From contig OZ020268.1 in NCBI GenBank assembly GCA_963971225.1, positions 53,556,404-53,620,403 of the forward strand: 64,000 bases of DNA, given 5' to 3'. The stretch comes from Melieria omissa. Taxonomy: Eukaryota > Arthropoda > Insecta > Diptera > Ulidiidae. Positions 11,871 through 25,289 of the stretch are shown here, piece after piece; the stretch's first letter is position 1, and each line of letters opens with the position of its first letter. Under the pieces are notes generated by a model. That model did not search any database. It was not told the DNA's origin and saw nothing but the letters and a program-made list of their open reading frames with translations. The position numbers and the translations under genes were made by a program.

Positions 11871-14870
11871 AATTTTGAAGTATTTTTAAGTATTTTTTTC
11901 TTATTTTAAGGAATTTTTGAATCTTTAATTAATATTTAATTTTAATTATTTGTTTTTGGTTTATTTTGGAGTCATTTGTATATATTTTTAAATAGTTTTT
12001 ATTTATTTTTAAATCATTTTTACTTATATTTTAAAATGTTTTCAAATATTTTTTTAAGTATTTTTTTTTTTAATTTTTAAATAACTTTTATTTTTCATTT
12101 TTGATTTTTAGTTTATTTTAAAATAGATTTTATATATTTTAAATAATTTTTTTACTTTGAAATATTTTTAATTTTAAATTTCAAATTTTTTACACAAAAC
12201 TTGTATTTCTACACAAAAAGTAAATTACATGATTTTTAATCTCAATGCCACAGCTGTAAATCGCTGTCATCTGTTCGCCAACTTAACCTTTTGTTCAACT
12301 TTGATTTTTCACTTTCATTTTTCGCCAAAAGCCTTGAACTAATTTGCACTCCTCCATCTCCCCTCGATGGTTTTAGCGCTATTGTCATTGTTATTGTTGG
12401 CACTTTTGGCAAGCGCGCGTGCGCGTTGACTTGAATTTTCATTATTCCACATATTGTTGTTGTTGCATAAAATTCATTTGGTATTTAGTTGGCAGCAGTA
12501 GCACAGCGCTGTTTTGCGCCAATTTTACGCCATTGTTGCGGCGAGTTAACGTGGCTGCATGGAGCAGCGGGGGCGACAATATAAGCGCAACGCTTGACTC
12601 AGCACACATACACAGAAATTTGCATTTTAATTGTAAACAAAATATTTTCCAGTTGCTTTATTTTTAATTACACTGCACGCATTTAGGCGGAACTTCGGCT
12701 CAGCTGCTGTGCGCGCTTTTGTTCGGCGCCAACACATGTGGCGATACGCAGTAGTTAATATGTGTGTGCGTGTGTGTGTGTGTGAAGAGCTGCATGAAGT
12801 GTGCAGCATTGTTTTAACAATAGATTTTTGCACTGATTCCATGTATGAATGTATTTTTGTATTTATATTTTTTCAATATTTTAGCACACAAACTTTGGTC
12901 ATCGTTGTCTCATGTTTTTTTATATAATTCTATTCATTTTTATATAAGCAAATTGTAGTGTAATTGTAGGCCAATTGTGCTGTGAATGCTAATTTTCAAT
13001 TTAAAATTTTGTTGGTTTACATTTGCTATACACTTTTTGCTGTATTTTCAAGCCGACTGCAGTTACCTCGCTGACGGCAGTCATTTGTTTTATTCACTGA
13101 TGAGCTCACCGTTCTTTACTTCCTTCCTTCTCAGTACTTGTACTAAAATATCTAAGCTTCGTACTCATGCCAGCTCCATACAAGGAACTATACAAAGATG
13201 AGCTAAAGGCAACACAGACCCACCCATCAACCTTAAACTTCCTTTGTTCTAGAGAACTTTTCTCACTAGCGACTAGTTGAGAAACATGATTGGTGTTCTG
13301 GTGGATTATTGTGTAATTGGCATTCACGCAAGAAGTTTGGGTAGTTTTCTAATCACTTTTGCCAGAGCATTATGAACAAAGAGCAGAAAGAAAGCGTGAA
13401 GGTGTTCGAAAAGCAAAATACATTTCAGAGGTCTTTGAGTCATTGCACAGTGATTCGTTCCATAGACAAAATTCAAAAAATTTATGGTCTCAGAATTTAA
13501 CGATTTTGATGTCATTTGAAAGGCAAAACTCCAACTAAGAAAACCCCAAAAACTCTGTGCAAAAAATTAATTAGTGTCTGTGCAAAAGCGCCTCAAAGTT
13601 GAAACTTTTTTCTCAAAAAAATGTAAACACATATTTTCTGTGTTTTAGTCTATTGAGTACAAAAAACTTTAAAAATACATGGTTACTAAGAAGTTGCTTA
13701 AACTTTCAATATAGAATAAGAAATGATGTCACCATTTTCGCTTTTAATGTTTTCTCAAAATTCCCAAAGTGTAGGCTTTTACTTCACTTTTAATTTCAAA
13801 TATTTTTCTAAATTAAAAATCTGAAAATTGGCAAAACTTAGAGGAAAATATCTAAAAAGTATGTGAAAGTATGTTACTGGATTTTTTTTTATTTTAAGAA
13901 GCATTCTTTCTTTGTCGGATAATGTAATTACATTCTCCGATATCTTCCGATCTCAGAAAATAATTCAATTTGAAAAGTGGTCGTTGTATTTTTCGACAAA
14001 ATGTATTTAATTTATGCCTAAAAGTATGCAATCAGCACGAAAAATGATAAAATCTGCAAAAATGCAAAACATACTTCTATTTTTATCGTTTTTATTGCAA
14101 AACCAGAGGGTACTAAGATAATTTCTGTTACTCTTTGGAATAATCAATGTTGACGTTACCGATTAAATGTAAAATCTGAAAAATCTAGCCAACACACTCG
14201 TTGCTACAGCTCAACAAAAACGAGGAAAATTGCAAATTTAAGTCTCAGGCATTGCTAAACTATAAAAGTTTAAGAAAACCTAAATGGAGATTTCAATTCA
14301 GCAGACCATGTTTAACTAGTATACCAAATTTTATGAAGAACGGACCACTCCTTCTAATTTTGTCCCGCGGTTGTATGGAGTCGAATCACTGTGCATTGGG
14401 GCCATTGTAGTGCAGACGAAAAGAGTTTTTAGTTTTACACACTTGTCCTGCATTCCCTAGAAGAACCTAGAAGAAAGGGCCCCTTCTTCTTGCACAATCT
14501 AGGGGATCTAACCAATAAGACAATTCACAGTCTACTCGGCCTCGCAAGAAGCTTAAACTGACTCAATGAGTGAGAGAACTTATGTTTGATTGATCGAGGT
14601 AACACAATGAGTATTTCTGGCCTAAGTGAACGACACCTTAGATCTTCAACAATCTAAGCGGTCTAAATAAAAGGTATATTCACAGTCTAGTAGTCCTTGC
14701 AAGGAGCTCAAAGTCTAAGCGGACTTAAGTTCTATTGGTTGTGGTTTCGCAAAAAGTGATTATAAACCTTAAACTAAAAAAGATAAAAGTCTAAAATTAA
14801 ATTTAAAAACGTTTTAAGACTTGAACTGTTGTAGACAAATTTCGAAAATTGTAACTAAGTAAATTTAAAA
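11871..14870. other. Spacer, no gene seen
   Basis: T-rich simple sequence to ~12240, then mixed spacer with a (TG)n microsatellite at 12761-12784. A small palindrome aatgtaattacatt sits near 13921. Two ~80-bp units ~153 bp apart (caatctaagcggtctaa..attcacagtctag, near 14495 and 14647) form a short direct duplication. No gene is recognised. Confidence 0.55.
12761..12784 (+). repeat. (TG)n microsatellite
   Basis: Near-perfect TG repeat with one TGCG break. Confidence 0.95.
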
Positions 14871-15900
14871 AATTTGTAACTCCCAAACTATTGGAGATAG
14901 GGCTTACAAAGTATTATGTTTGAAACTAGATCTCAACAACGTTTCAGTAAGTGGTAGAAAATCACAGGTACTTTCATCGCAACGTCAAGAAAGTCGATAA
15001 ACTAGAAATAAATTCATAAATTTCACCTTAGTTATTTCTAAAAGTCTGTAACTCCTAAACTAGAGGAGATAGAGACTTAAAAAATACTGTTTTTGAAAGT
15101 AAAACTCAGCAGCTATTCATTTAGTAGTATTCAATATTTACACGAAAAAGCCAAGGAAATGAAAAAGAAGAAAATAGGGACATCAAAAATTGCTAGAAGA
15201 TTGAAAAAAAAGGATTTAAACTAGAACAGATAAAGGCTGAACCGATAAAAATTGTACTTGGTATTTGCACCGAAAAGCCAAGAAAATCTAAGTAAACACT
15301 AGGAATTTAAAAAATTGCCTTTAAAAAAGCATTCAAATGCCTGTAACTTCTAAACTAGACCAGATAAAGGTCTTCAAAATAGCCTGTTTTGAAGTAGAAC
15401 TCATCAGCTTTTCAATCAGTGGTGGAAAGTTTCAGATATTTGCAACGAAAAGCTAAGCAAATCTATGCAGAAGCTCAATTCAATTCAAAAATTGCTATTC
15501 AAAAGAGATTCAAATGCCTTTAACTCCTAAACTAGAACAGTTAAAGGTCTACAAGTTAGCTTGTTTGGAAGTAGAACTCTGCAGCTATTCAAGGAGTGGT
15601 GGAAAGTCCCAGATATTTGCAACAAAAAGCAATTTCGAAAATTCGATAATTGCACCTTGAAAGCTTGTGAAATGTGATTTAGCTGTTTTCAACTTCTAAA
15701 CTAAAAGATCTAGAGACCTAAAATCCAAGCAAACATTGGACGCTATTCAACAGGTGGTGGAAAACTCTGTGTATTTCCAATGGAAAGTCTTCCTAGAAGC
15801 TAGGATTTTTATAAATTGCAACTAACAAAACTTGAACCGTCTATAACTCTCAAAGAAAAAGACCTATGAACCTAAAATAAAATAGTTTTTGTTGTAGATA
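14870..15900 (+). repeat. ~170-bp degenerate tandem array
   Basis: Six or seven diverged units. Each begins ctgtaactcctaaactaga and contains gagataaagg, a gaagtagaactcagcagct phrase, then gtggtggaaagt, and ends atttgcaacgaaaagccaag. Starts fall near 14877, 15049, 15345, 15524, 15690 and 15847, and a unit near 15210 lacks the start. Confidence 0.85.
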
Positions 15901-17740
15901 TATACAAATCAATCATTGCTCTGTCCATCTTACTTTATATTCTTTTTCATTTCATCATTTTTTTAAAGATTCATTTTTCTACCTTGCTGCTGTTGTGGGC
16001 TGTTCATAGGACCTACACTTCCATAGAACTTAACACCCTTTTAAACGACCGATTATCCACAAATCACTTCGGCTGTCCGTACACTTGTCACTGATTCCAT
16101 TCATTGATTTCTGCATTCATTTCGCTCCTTGTTTCGTCTAATTTACCCGTTCGCCCGTTGTCACTTTGCTCGTTTCGCTTGCCATTGCTGCCGCTCTGTT
16201 CTCAACTTTACTGCCGAAATGTGTATATTAAATTTTATTGATTTCATCTTTCACGTACAACATCAGCAACAAAAACAATAACAACAGCAGCATATAACAG
16301 TCGCATTCGCAATCAGAGTCAATCGCTGTGATATACAACAATTGCTCGCCGCATTCATCTTCTCGCTCCACAACTGCAGTCTGCCATAGCGTCCAACGCC
16401 TCGCCATAGCCGGTAACTTGCCTCTGCAACTTAACTTCGCCTCATCTCATGCAACTTGCGCGCCCCCCCCCCCTGCCGACCTGTCACCATTCATTGCTAC
16501 ACGGTTGCCTCAATTGGTGCGCCATTGCTCCATTGCTGTTTCCTGATGTTGTTAGCACGCGAACGTGACAAGAAAATCAAATTCGAAAATTCTTCTCATA
16601 TTGCTAGCAATGCGCTGAGGGCATTCAAAATTGCAGCAGCAGACAGGCAGCGCAGCTCACACACACGCAGGCACACACAGTAACATGTGAGCCAACGTCG
16701 TTGTCGCATTCACTTGCTGAAACAGACGACCAGACAACCAAAAACATTGATTGGTACCAACGTTTCGAAATTGAAAATGTCGCGCAACAACACATAATGT
16801 ACGACAGCTGGTACTGTGTGCCATAAAACCCATGCATACTCGCCCGAAAGTATGCTAATTTAATCATCAATGCTTTTTTTTCGCTAAATGTCTCTGACAA
16901 TTTTTGGTGCATTTTTATAATTTTAAGTTTACACTTTTCATAGATTTTCAGCCAAGTTTGACAATAAATTTTAATCAATGGTGCTGCTTCAAATTCTGTC
17001 AATCGATGCAATTGCTGAGCTATTCTCACTTAATACAACGACGTTGACGTTTAAATTTCACTCTTATCACACGCACACACTCACACGTAAACACCTTCAC
17101 TCAGTCGCTGAAGTATTCTTCTAGGAATACCTTCGAAATCGACGCTCCTTTGTATGCATTTCAATAGAAACTCATCAGAAGAAGTGCTGCAGGCTGAGAA
17201 CTTGAATGTGCCTACACGTTTTGCATGCAGAAAATGATGCTGAGAAAGCGCTACACTGAGAGAAATTGGTCTAGTCTTTAGCTTTAGACGGCTTCAGGAG
17301 GTCGTCGTAGCTGACTGAATGAAGCAAATTGAATTACAAATTATAAGTTCCAGCGTTTGAAACAAAACCGAATGGAATGAAGATATTGAAAAACACAAAA
17401 ATCATTATTACTACGTTGTTTTACTTAACTCAACACTCGGGGTATGTCCTTGCACGTGATCCTACATGGTGTTAATTCTAGATACACAGAGAAGGCATTA
17501 TTCCTAGGGGGTCAAAAAACATTGTCTGAGTTGAGGGCTCAGACAATGTTAAACAAACAAAATACAATTTAATTCATTAGTTGCAGTTTCACCCAGCAAA
17601 CTTTGAAATTAAAGTTCACTTATTACTTTAGTTGTGAATGTAAAATAAAAACCTAAATTAATAGTGTAAAGATCAAAGGGGATTTTTCTAGATTAAAAGA
17701 TTTCGTTAAAAAAGATGAGAACAATCAGCTACCCAAAATG
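15901..17740. other. Spacer, no gene seen; contains a small hairpin
   Basis: Spacer with a GC-richer part at 16050-16560. At 17518-17550 a perfect hairpin (13-bp arms AACATTGTCTGAG, 7-nt loop) occurs. No gene is recognised; the 134-residue minus-strand frame at 16625-17029 lacks any recognisable domain. Confidence 0.55.
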
Positions 17741-18180
17741 CATGGATTAGGTGCTAAAATTATGCAATCACCTTATTAAATATGCCTTACATGAGCTACA
17801 ACAATTAAAACACACAACCTAATACTTCATACAGGACAAACCAATCATTCATACAGAACTAAACCTAAGCAAGCACCTAATCCGATACACCATTCAGGAG
17901 CTACAACTATTTGATCATCTAATCTAATACTTCATACAAAAGCTACATTAGGAGCTACATCCAAGCAAGCACCTGAACCAATTAGTAATCCAGAAGCTTC
18001 TCCTAACCAAGCACCTTATCCTATCTTCAAACCAGGTGCTACATCTAAGCAAATACCTGAACCATTCATTCATTTAGAAGCTGCTCCTAAGTAAGCACCT
18101 CGTCCTATACTAAAAATTGGAGCTACAACTATGCAAACAACTTATCCGATCCTCAATATAGGAGCTTCAATTATTCAAAT
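17740..18180 (+). repeat. ~57-bp degenerate tandem array
   Basis: Seven or eight diverged units of the type aaccaagcaccttatccta, tacttcatac, aggagctacaact. The unit step is about 50-60 bp. It decays into spacer on both sides. Confidence 0.75.
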
Positions 18181-18711
18181 CTTTCAATCCAATCCTGTTT
18201 ACATTTTATGGACTGTTTGATTTTACCTGCTTTGGCTTTGATGTGGTCGTCCTTAACTTTGATTGATTGACCAAAACGTTGGACAACTTGGAGTGAAAGA
18301 AAGGAGTGAATGAAATGGAGTGAACAATGGAATTTTTTAAACAATTTATGAATGAACACCATTAACTTTACACATCACCTTGTGAACCTCAGTGACTTCA
18401 GTCTTTACGATATCAATAGAATAAAATATGTAGCTGGAAATAAGTCAAAAGTAACAGCTATCAAATCAGCAAAAATCAGAACGTTGAAAGATATCCTTCA
18501 AAATAAATCTAACGCTCTTTGTGACAACAGAAATTACTTTCTTGCCAACCCAATAATAATCCATCCACTTCAATCATAAATCCTTAAATACTTTATATAT
18601 CATTCTGAACTGATTTCCTTTACCTTTTTTTTAAAACAAAAATTTTCTTTTTTAACAGCGGAAGTTTAGTTTCTCGTTCTTTCCTTACTTTTTTTTAACA
18701 TTTTTTTTTAT
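18181..18711. other. Spacer, no gene seen
   Basis: AT-rich spacer between the array and a SINE tail fragment. Small frames here have no homology. Confidence 0.5.
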
Positions 18712-18752
18712 GGAGGCCGCCTCACTCGGAGGCCTTAAAAGCCCATTGTGAT
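18712..18752 (-). repeat. SINE tail fragment
   Basis: The stretch actcggaggcc, then ttaaaagcccattgtgat, matches the reverse complement of the SINE tail at ~36807-36850. It is a short, 5'-truncated piece in minus orientation. Confidence 0.55.
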
Positions 18753-19947
18753 CGAAAACATAGTTTTTTCATACTTTTAACACGGAATATATACACACAA
18801 AAAATTATAAAAATTTATAAATTTCTTATTTCGTCAATGTGACTTTGCACAGTGTGCCACATTCATCGAGACATTCATTGCGCGCCACATTAACCTGCAC
18901 CGCTGCTTGTCGTCTAAAGCAGCGTGTCGTCATGTTCAACTTATCGAAGTATTCAAATTGTGAGGTTTTTCCCTGCACCGTCTACTCGCCACCCCCCAAA
19001 CCTCTTGAGACACAACCCATCATTGCCTACTGCAGTCCGTGGCTCCTTCGCTCGGTTCTCGGCGGCTTAAACACGTCGTCGTTCCCTCTAACTTGTCGCT
19101 TTGGTTGTGTTGTCTGGTTTTTGGCGATGTTGACTTTTTTTGGCCCTGTCTCTCGTTGTGTTTTTATTCTTTTGTATTTGAAACGCCTCGCTTCAACTCA
19201 GCGCGCCACCAACTCGAACCGTTCTCGAACTGAGCCGCGCTGTGACGTTGCCTTTTGGCGTCTGCGGTACGTGCAACGCTTATAATTGACAAGTGTGATT
19301 AGATTTAATGAACTGTCAATGCATAGATACGCCTTTATTTGGCATTCTCGGCGGCGCATCTCATTGTTATTGTAAATATTTGTCTTACAAATTTACATAG
19401 CTGCGAAAATTTAAAAGGTGTCACAAATAGCAAAAGTGACAGTTTGTTGCTATTTTTTTTTATTTGTTTATACTTATTTTGTTGGTATTGGAATTTATGC
19501 GTGCTGCTAATTTTGTATGCAAATTTGAAATGAATTTATGAAAATAACTTTTTTATATTTTAGGGCTCATTGTAGCATGTTTGCACACTGTTCATTGGTT
19601 GTTGTCATTGATGGACGGTTTTCCTACATTTTCTTTGCATTTTTGCCACGCTTTTCGTAACACTACGGCGGTAACATAACAAAAACAACAACAACAATGA
19701 ACCAACCGCAAATCCAATTAGGATGAGTGTCGAGGGGCAAATTGGAAAATTCTAGTATGACTTTTCCGCTAATTAAAGTTACTTGCCTAATGTGCTTAAT
19801 ACGAATTGTGAAAGAAAACCCATTTGGCAACGTTGCTAGTAAAGAGTTGGGAAGGTCGAAAGCCAAGTGTTGTATTTGTTACGGTGGCGTAACATTGTTG
19901 CTTGTTCATGATTTTGAGTAAAGATGAAGCTTTACAGTGAATTAGTA
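18753..19947. other. Spacer, no gene seen
   Basis: A GC-richer block (18840-19285) gives a 148-residue plus-strand frame with no recognisable domain and an overlapping alternative frame. I regard it as compositional. Confidence 0.5.
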
Positions 19948-20094
19948 GGGGTCTTCACACAGAGCTCGTTACTTTGTTACTTCGGTACTCGGTAGTTTTG
20001 TTGGTGTATTTTGAGTTTGTAAAAAAAATAGAATAAAAACAAAATACACCTACAAAATGAACAAACAAAGTAACGAACTCGTTGTGAATACCTC
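19948..20094. mobile_element. Small foldback / MITE-like element with TA flanks
   Basis: A 147-bp element between TA dinucleotides (19946-19947 and 20095-20096). The left end GGGGTCTTCAC..CTCGTTACTTTG is an imperfect inverted repeat of the right end (CAAAGTAACGA..GTGAATACCTC). The inner arms also pair (gtgtattttg / caaaatacac), so nearly the whole element folds back. A TA duplication suits a Tc1/mariner-type MITE. Confidence 0.7.
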
Positions 20095-20096
20095 TA

Positions 20097-21082
20097 ATGT
20101 GCACCACGACCGCTTGACAGACTCACATAAAAAACTTAATTTGTTCTTCTATTCATGCTGATCATAAAAATATATACTTTTCCACATCTCTCATTGAGTG
20201 CTACAATACTAGTATCAAAATAAATGCAGTCTGGCAGCACTAGTGGCACTTATTGAATGTGTTTTTCATTCGTATTAAAATTAGCCATTTCCGTTTTAAA
20301 TAATTTTAATTATTATTGTCGTTGTGTTGAAATTTCACACAATCGCCGACTTAAAAAATTAAAACCAAACAAGCCAACAACAACAAAAAAGTAAACAAAT
20401 GAAAATAACAACAGCAATAATAATAAATACAACAACAAAGTAGCACGTTACAATTTTTAATTTAAACTGGTTTAGTGCAACGCCTGTGGCCAATTAAATA
20501 AACAAAAACAACAATAACAATGACTGGCCGCACGCGCGCTCAGACGAACAGCAAATTGGCGCAATTTTTACGCCGGCAAAATACCATTTTTTTGATGCGC
20601 CAATTTACAAAACTAAAAGCAAAACAAAAATTATGATTTGCAAAAATTTAAAAAAAAAATTCAGGCTTTAAATTTGTCTGCAGGCGAAAGTGTCAGGGCG
20701 GCATTGTGTATGAAAAAATGCATTTAATACAAACATAAATCTAAAAATGCAGCATGTCATTTCAGCTTATGATTTTATCAATTTATGTTTTTTGAACAAT
20801 ATTAATGAAAATTTTTATATAAAATGTAAATGGAATTATTTTATAAAGACATGAAATGTGGAGCAATGAGTGACCAAAAGTTGATAACCTTTTCGCATTT
20901 TTTGAACCACAGGTGTTAAATTTTCAAACTTTAATTAATTTTGTATTTTAGCCACTAAAACTTTGTATTCAATGTTGAACGAATTATTCAAATTGCTTCA
21001 GATGTAATGTTTCCTGCCTTACATAATTTACAAGTGGGCAGCTAATTCTATAGAAATCGGCCAGTTTTGTATGGCAGCACCT
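20097..21082. other. Spacer, no gene seen
   Basis: AT-rich spacer with CAA-rich simple sequence near 20370-20520. No gene is recognised. Confidence 0.55.
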
Positions 21083-21086
21083 TTAA

Positions 21087-21808
21087 GGCAGGTTCTCACC
21101 TTATGGAAAAAAAAAACAACAATTTTTTTGCCTTATCGTGTAGATATATGTTTCAAAAATGTACTCCAGAAATTTCAGATCAAAATCTGAAAAATTACAA
21201 AAGTTACAGGCCGTTACATAGAGCAGTGTAGAGCACCGGCCAAGCGCGCTTTAAACTTTAAACGCGTTTTTCTCAGAACCACATTTTCGGACCTTACGGA
21301 AGTGATTGAAGGCGCTGGAATGAACCAATCGTCACCAAATTTTTTCCAAATGTTCCTTAGGGTTTTTTCTAATGAATGAACCACCGATCAGCCAAAAATA
21401 TTGAAAATTGTTTATTTAAAAAAATAATAAGTGAACAAAAAAATGCGAAAATCTTAATTTTGTTTTCAAAACCTCATAACTTTTGTAATTTTGATTTTTT
21501 TTTCATGATCTTGGTTCATTAAATAGATAATACGGTACACATTAAGAATGTGTTCGATTTTTGTGTTTCCGATCACGGGTTTTGACGGAATCACTTCCGG
21601 TAGCGGGACACCTCCTCGCCGACATGCCGCCACTGATGGACGCCCCCTCCCCCCCTTTTTTTGATTCATTCAATTTGAAAAATTGTATTCTCTAAATAAA
21701 TGTGTGTTCATATCCAGAAACAATTCAGCGTTGTATCTTTAACCGTTTTCTCAAAAAAAATTCCTAAAAAAAGTGCACTTTTTCGCATCCACAAGGTGAG
21801 AACCTGCC
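21087..21808. mobile_element. TTAA-flanked terminal-inverted-repeat element (family member 2)
   Basis: A 722-bp element flanked by TTAA (21083-21086 and 21809-21812). Its ends are GGCAGGTTCTCACCTTATGG and its inverted copy with one mismatch over 20 bp. It contains ctttaaacgcgttt followed by a c-a-aaccacatttt phrase like that in the element at 5253-6001, and is of similar size. No transposase is present. It likely belongs to piggyBac or Kolobok by its TTAA target. Confidence 0.82.
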
Positions 21809-21812
21809 TTAA

Positions 21813-23500
21813 GTGTTGAAGATAGCGCATACGTATTTTTGGAAGCAAAAATAAATGCGGGTCAGTCAAACATTTGACACAGCTCAGAGCAACCAGTGAG
21901 CAGAGGGGGCGCATTTTGTAAAAACAATCATTTTGTATGGCGACGCCATTAAGTTGAAGATTGGGGATAAGTATGTTCGGGAAAAATGTTCAAAAAAGAA
22001 AATTAGTAGAGATCAATAATAGATATTAACAAGAGCAATTTCTGAGCAGTTGTGAAGCAATTTGTCGTATTTCCCAGCACTTTTATGAACTTTGAGCTCA
22101 ACAACTTTTTATTCCCATTCCAACCTCTAAATTAGAATCAAATAAGAAGTATGAAGAGTATGAAGAACCCATTATTTAGAATCTCCATACAACACCAAAT
22201 TAGATCTAATGTAAATAATTAAGTAGGTCTCCAGGGCCATAAAGTTCCACTGTGATACTAAAATCTATGTCTAATATGTAATAAAGTTTATCATTATTCA
22301 TTAAATCATTAATTTGATTTGATTTCAATTATAGTTTCTCATTTGTTGTTTTCTCTTTCATAGCATTGCTCCCGAAGAAATTCATTGTCGATTTTCGAAA
22401 CGGTGATCATAAAATGAATTCTTCCATTCATTTACCGTACAATAACCGTAATATCTACTAACGGTTGTTCGTACAATTCCATTAAATGCCAATAAACTTG
22501 AGTGCATGTGAAATGCTCTTCATATGCGGAAAATGTTTGGCCGCAAATTGGGTCATAATCATGCATTGGCCATAAAAATGCAAATGCAACTTTTGCAACT
22601 ACAACAATAACAAACTGTATTGCCGTCAATAATGCATACAAACACACACTCACATATACTCTATATGTATCATACAATGTATGTTTATAGACTTGTGGCA
22701 CGTATGGGAAGTCTGCATTCAAAGATCATTTCAAAATCTAAGCAAATTTAAAACTTGAGCCAAATTAAAGGGGTCGATGCGAAGTAGATGAAGTACCAAG
22801 AATTCAAAAATAAAAATTAAAAAGAGAAACAAAATATTTATTGATCCAAAACTGCGGCTGCTCAGCTACCAAATCAATCAGATCAATCGAATCAATCAAT
22901 CAGAAAATCAAAACCAATTTCTTAAAACTATGCAGGCGGCCAGACACTTGCTTACTCATTCACTCGTTCACTCCCTCCTTCACTCATCCACTCACTATTT
23001 CGGTTAGTTATGTCTGCAGGCGCATTGAAAGATGATCGCCAATTCAATGGAACAAAAGCAACATGCATCAAGTGTTATGGCTTTTCAGATGCTGCAACAT
23101 TGTACAGCAAGCAAATCATGCAGTTGTTGATGTTGTTGTTGGTATTGTTTCACCATGCCAGTGTTGCAGCAAAAAGGTTGATGATTTCAAACCTCCCTAA
23201 AAAAGTTTGTTAAATGGTATTCTGCTCAAAAGTAATGTACGAAAAGCCCACAATTATTTATTTGTTTCTAAGCCAAATGAATCCAAAGACTTACTAACTT
23301 AAAATTAATCCTAATCCTGCACTCAAGTGTCAGAATATACAGATTTTGGTATGGATCAAAGAACTTGTACATAAAGGAAAATTTCTAATTATTAGTATTT
23401 GTATTTTGGTTTACTGGGTTAACCGTTTTAGCCATATTCGTTCCTTCATTCGTTCGCCTGTCCCTTTATCAACCGGCTGCTTGGGTTTACAACTTTCCTA
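21813..23500. other. Spacer, no gene seen
   Basis: Mixed spacer with a local aatcaatcag run near 22870-22905. The frames on either strand (for example 22432-22722 minus) show no domain. Confidence 0.55.
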
Positions 23501-25110
23501 TAGCTCCAAACAAAACTGACTACTTTTGACTAGGGTTGCCATATAAAATATTAAAAGAAATATAAATATGTGCAGATAATTCCTAATAATTTGTGAATAA
23601 CTTAAAACCACAAATCGGTTCCAATCAAACGCTAATAATAAATATATAATTTTGTATAGGGTTGCCCTATAAACTAGTTTGAGATAATGCAAAAATTTAA
23701 TTTATAGATAATTTAAAACCATAAATCGATTTCAAGCCAAAAATGTATTACAAAATATGCAAGGATTGCCCAATTGCGAGTTAAGTTGTGAAATAAACGT
23801 ATTAAAAAAAATATGTAAATTTATAGAAAATCCAACATTTTTTATCTATGAAACCATAAATCAGTTACAATAAAAAAGTTACAACACAATATGCAATTTT
23901 GCTATTTTTTTTAGGGTGGCCATAGAAACAAATTAGAAAAACATAAAAATCCATTATTTATAAACATTTTAAGCACATAATCGATAATGGATTATGACCA
24001 TAAATTAATTTCAAGCAAAAATATATTACAAAATATGCAAGGTTTGCCCAATTTTGAGTCAAGTTGACATACAAACATATTTTAAAAAATATGTAAATGT
24101 ATAGAAAATCAAACATCTGTTATCCATGACACCATAAATTATTTCCAATCAAAAACTTATAGCACAATATGCAATTTTAGCAATTTTTTTCTTGGGTTGC
24201 CATAAAAACAAATTTGAAAAAAAATTTAAAAACCCAATCTTTATAAACATTCTAAGCCCATAATCGATAATATTTATAGACAATTTTTAACCATAAATTG
24301 ATTTCAAACAAAAATTTCTTAAAAATGGTCAAGATTTTTCCAATTTCGATTAAGGTTGCCATACAAACATATTTAAAAAAATATGTGAATTTATAGAAAT
24401 TCGAGTACATGTTACCCATGAAACCATAAATCAATTCCAATCAAAAACTTATAACACAATATGCGATTTTGCCAATTTTTTATCGAGGTTTGCCATAGAA
24501 ACAAATTAAAAAAAATATATAAAAATTCAGTATTTATAAAAGTTTTAAGAACATAAATTGATTACAAACAAAAACTTCTAACAAAACATGGCAGGTGGTT
24601 CACCCACTTTTGAATAGGGTTGCCAAAGAAAAAATTTGAAAATATGTAGATAATCCAGCATTTATAAAAATTATAAAATAATTCAATAAATATAATTATA
24701 TTAAATAAAAAATAATTCAATTCTAATCAAAACCTTATAACAAAGTTTGCAAGATTTAGAACTTTTAGATAGGGTTGCCATATAAACATATGTGATAAAT
24801 ATGAAAATATATAAATAAACCGGCAATAATGAGCAATTTTAAATCATTTATCGCTTTTATTACCAATACGGAAAGTTCACTATTGAATAGAGTTGCCATG
24901 TAAATATATTTGAAAAAAATGTGAAAATAAATAAATAAACCGATTTTTATGCACAATTTAAATCCATAAATCAATTTCAAATAAACAACAAACTGCGAAG
25001 TTTGAACAGAGTTGCCATATAAGCGTATTTGCAAAATATAAAAATGTATAATCCAGCATTTATTATCAGTTTCAAGCTGTAAAACAGTTTCAATCAGAAA
25101 CTCGTAACAA
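23500..25110 (+). repeat. ~135-bp degenerate tandem array
   Basis: About twelve diverged units marked by agggttgccatataaac. Each has fragments tttgaaaaatatgtaaa, tttatagaaaatccagcatt, aaccataaatcgatttcaa and caaaaacttataacaaaata. Markers lie near 23526, 23661, 23770, 23913, 24045, 24193, 24355, 24485, 24617, 24772, 24891 and 25007. Minus-strand frames through it owe their openness to the repeat. Confidence 0.9.
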
Positions 25111-25289
25111 AACATTCACTGTTGTTTGATTGATGACGTTGATAGTTGTTCTATTAAATTTATTCGTTTTTATATTTTTGTAATAAATTTTTGTTACTTT
25201 CATACAAACATTGAAGCAGGTTAGTGCAATGAATTTTTATTTTATTTATGTAATTTTTAATACAAATTGCAGAAAATTTAGTTTTATCG

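Noticed and set aside
16625..17029. 134-residue minus-strand frame
   Set aside because: No domain, Cys-rich end comes from CA repeats on the other strand, no splice context.
17249..17570. Possible element around the cactgagagaaa phrase
   Set aside because: No matching inverted terminus found; only the small hairpin at 17518-17550 is solid.
18839..19285. 148-residue plus-strand frame
   Set aside because: Low-information sequence in a GC-richer spacer with a competing frame; nothing recognisable.
23500..25110. CRISPR-like appearance of regularly spaced repeats
   Set aside because: Units diverge along their whole length with no invariant repeat plus unique spacer, and the DNA is from an insect nucleus.
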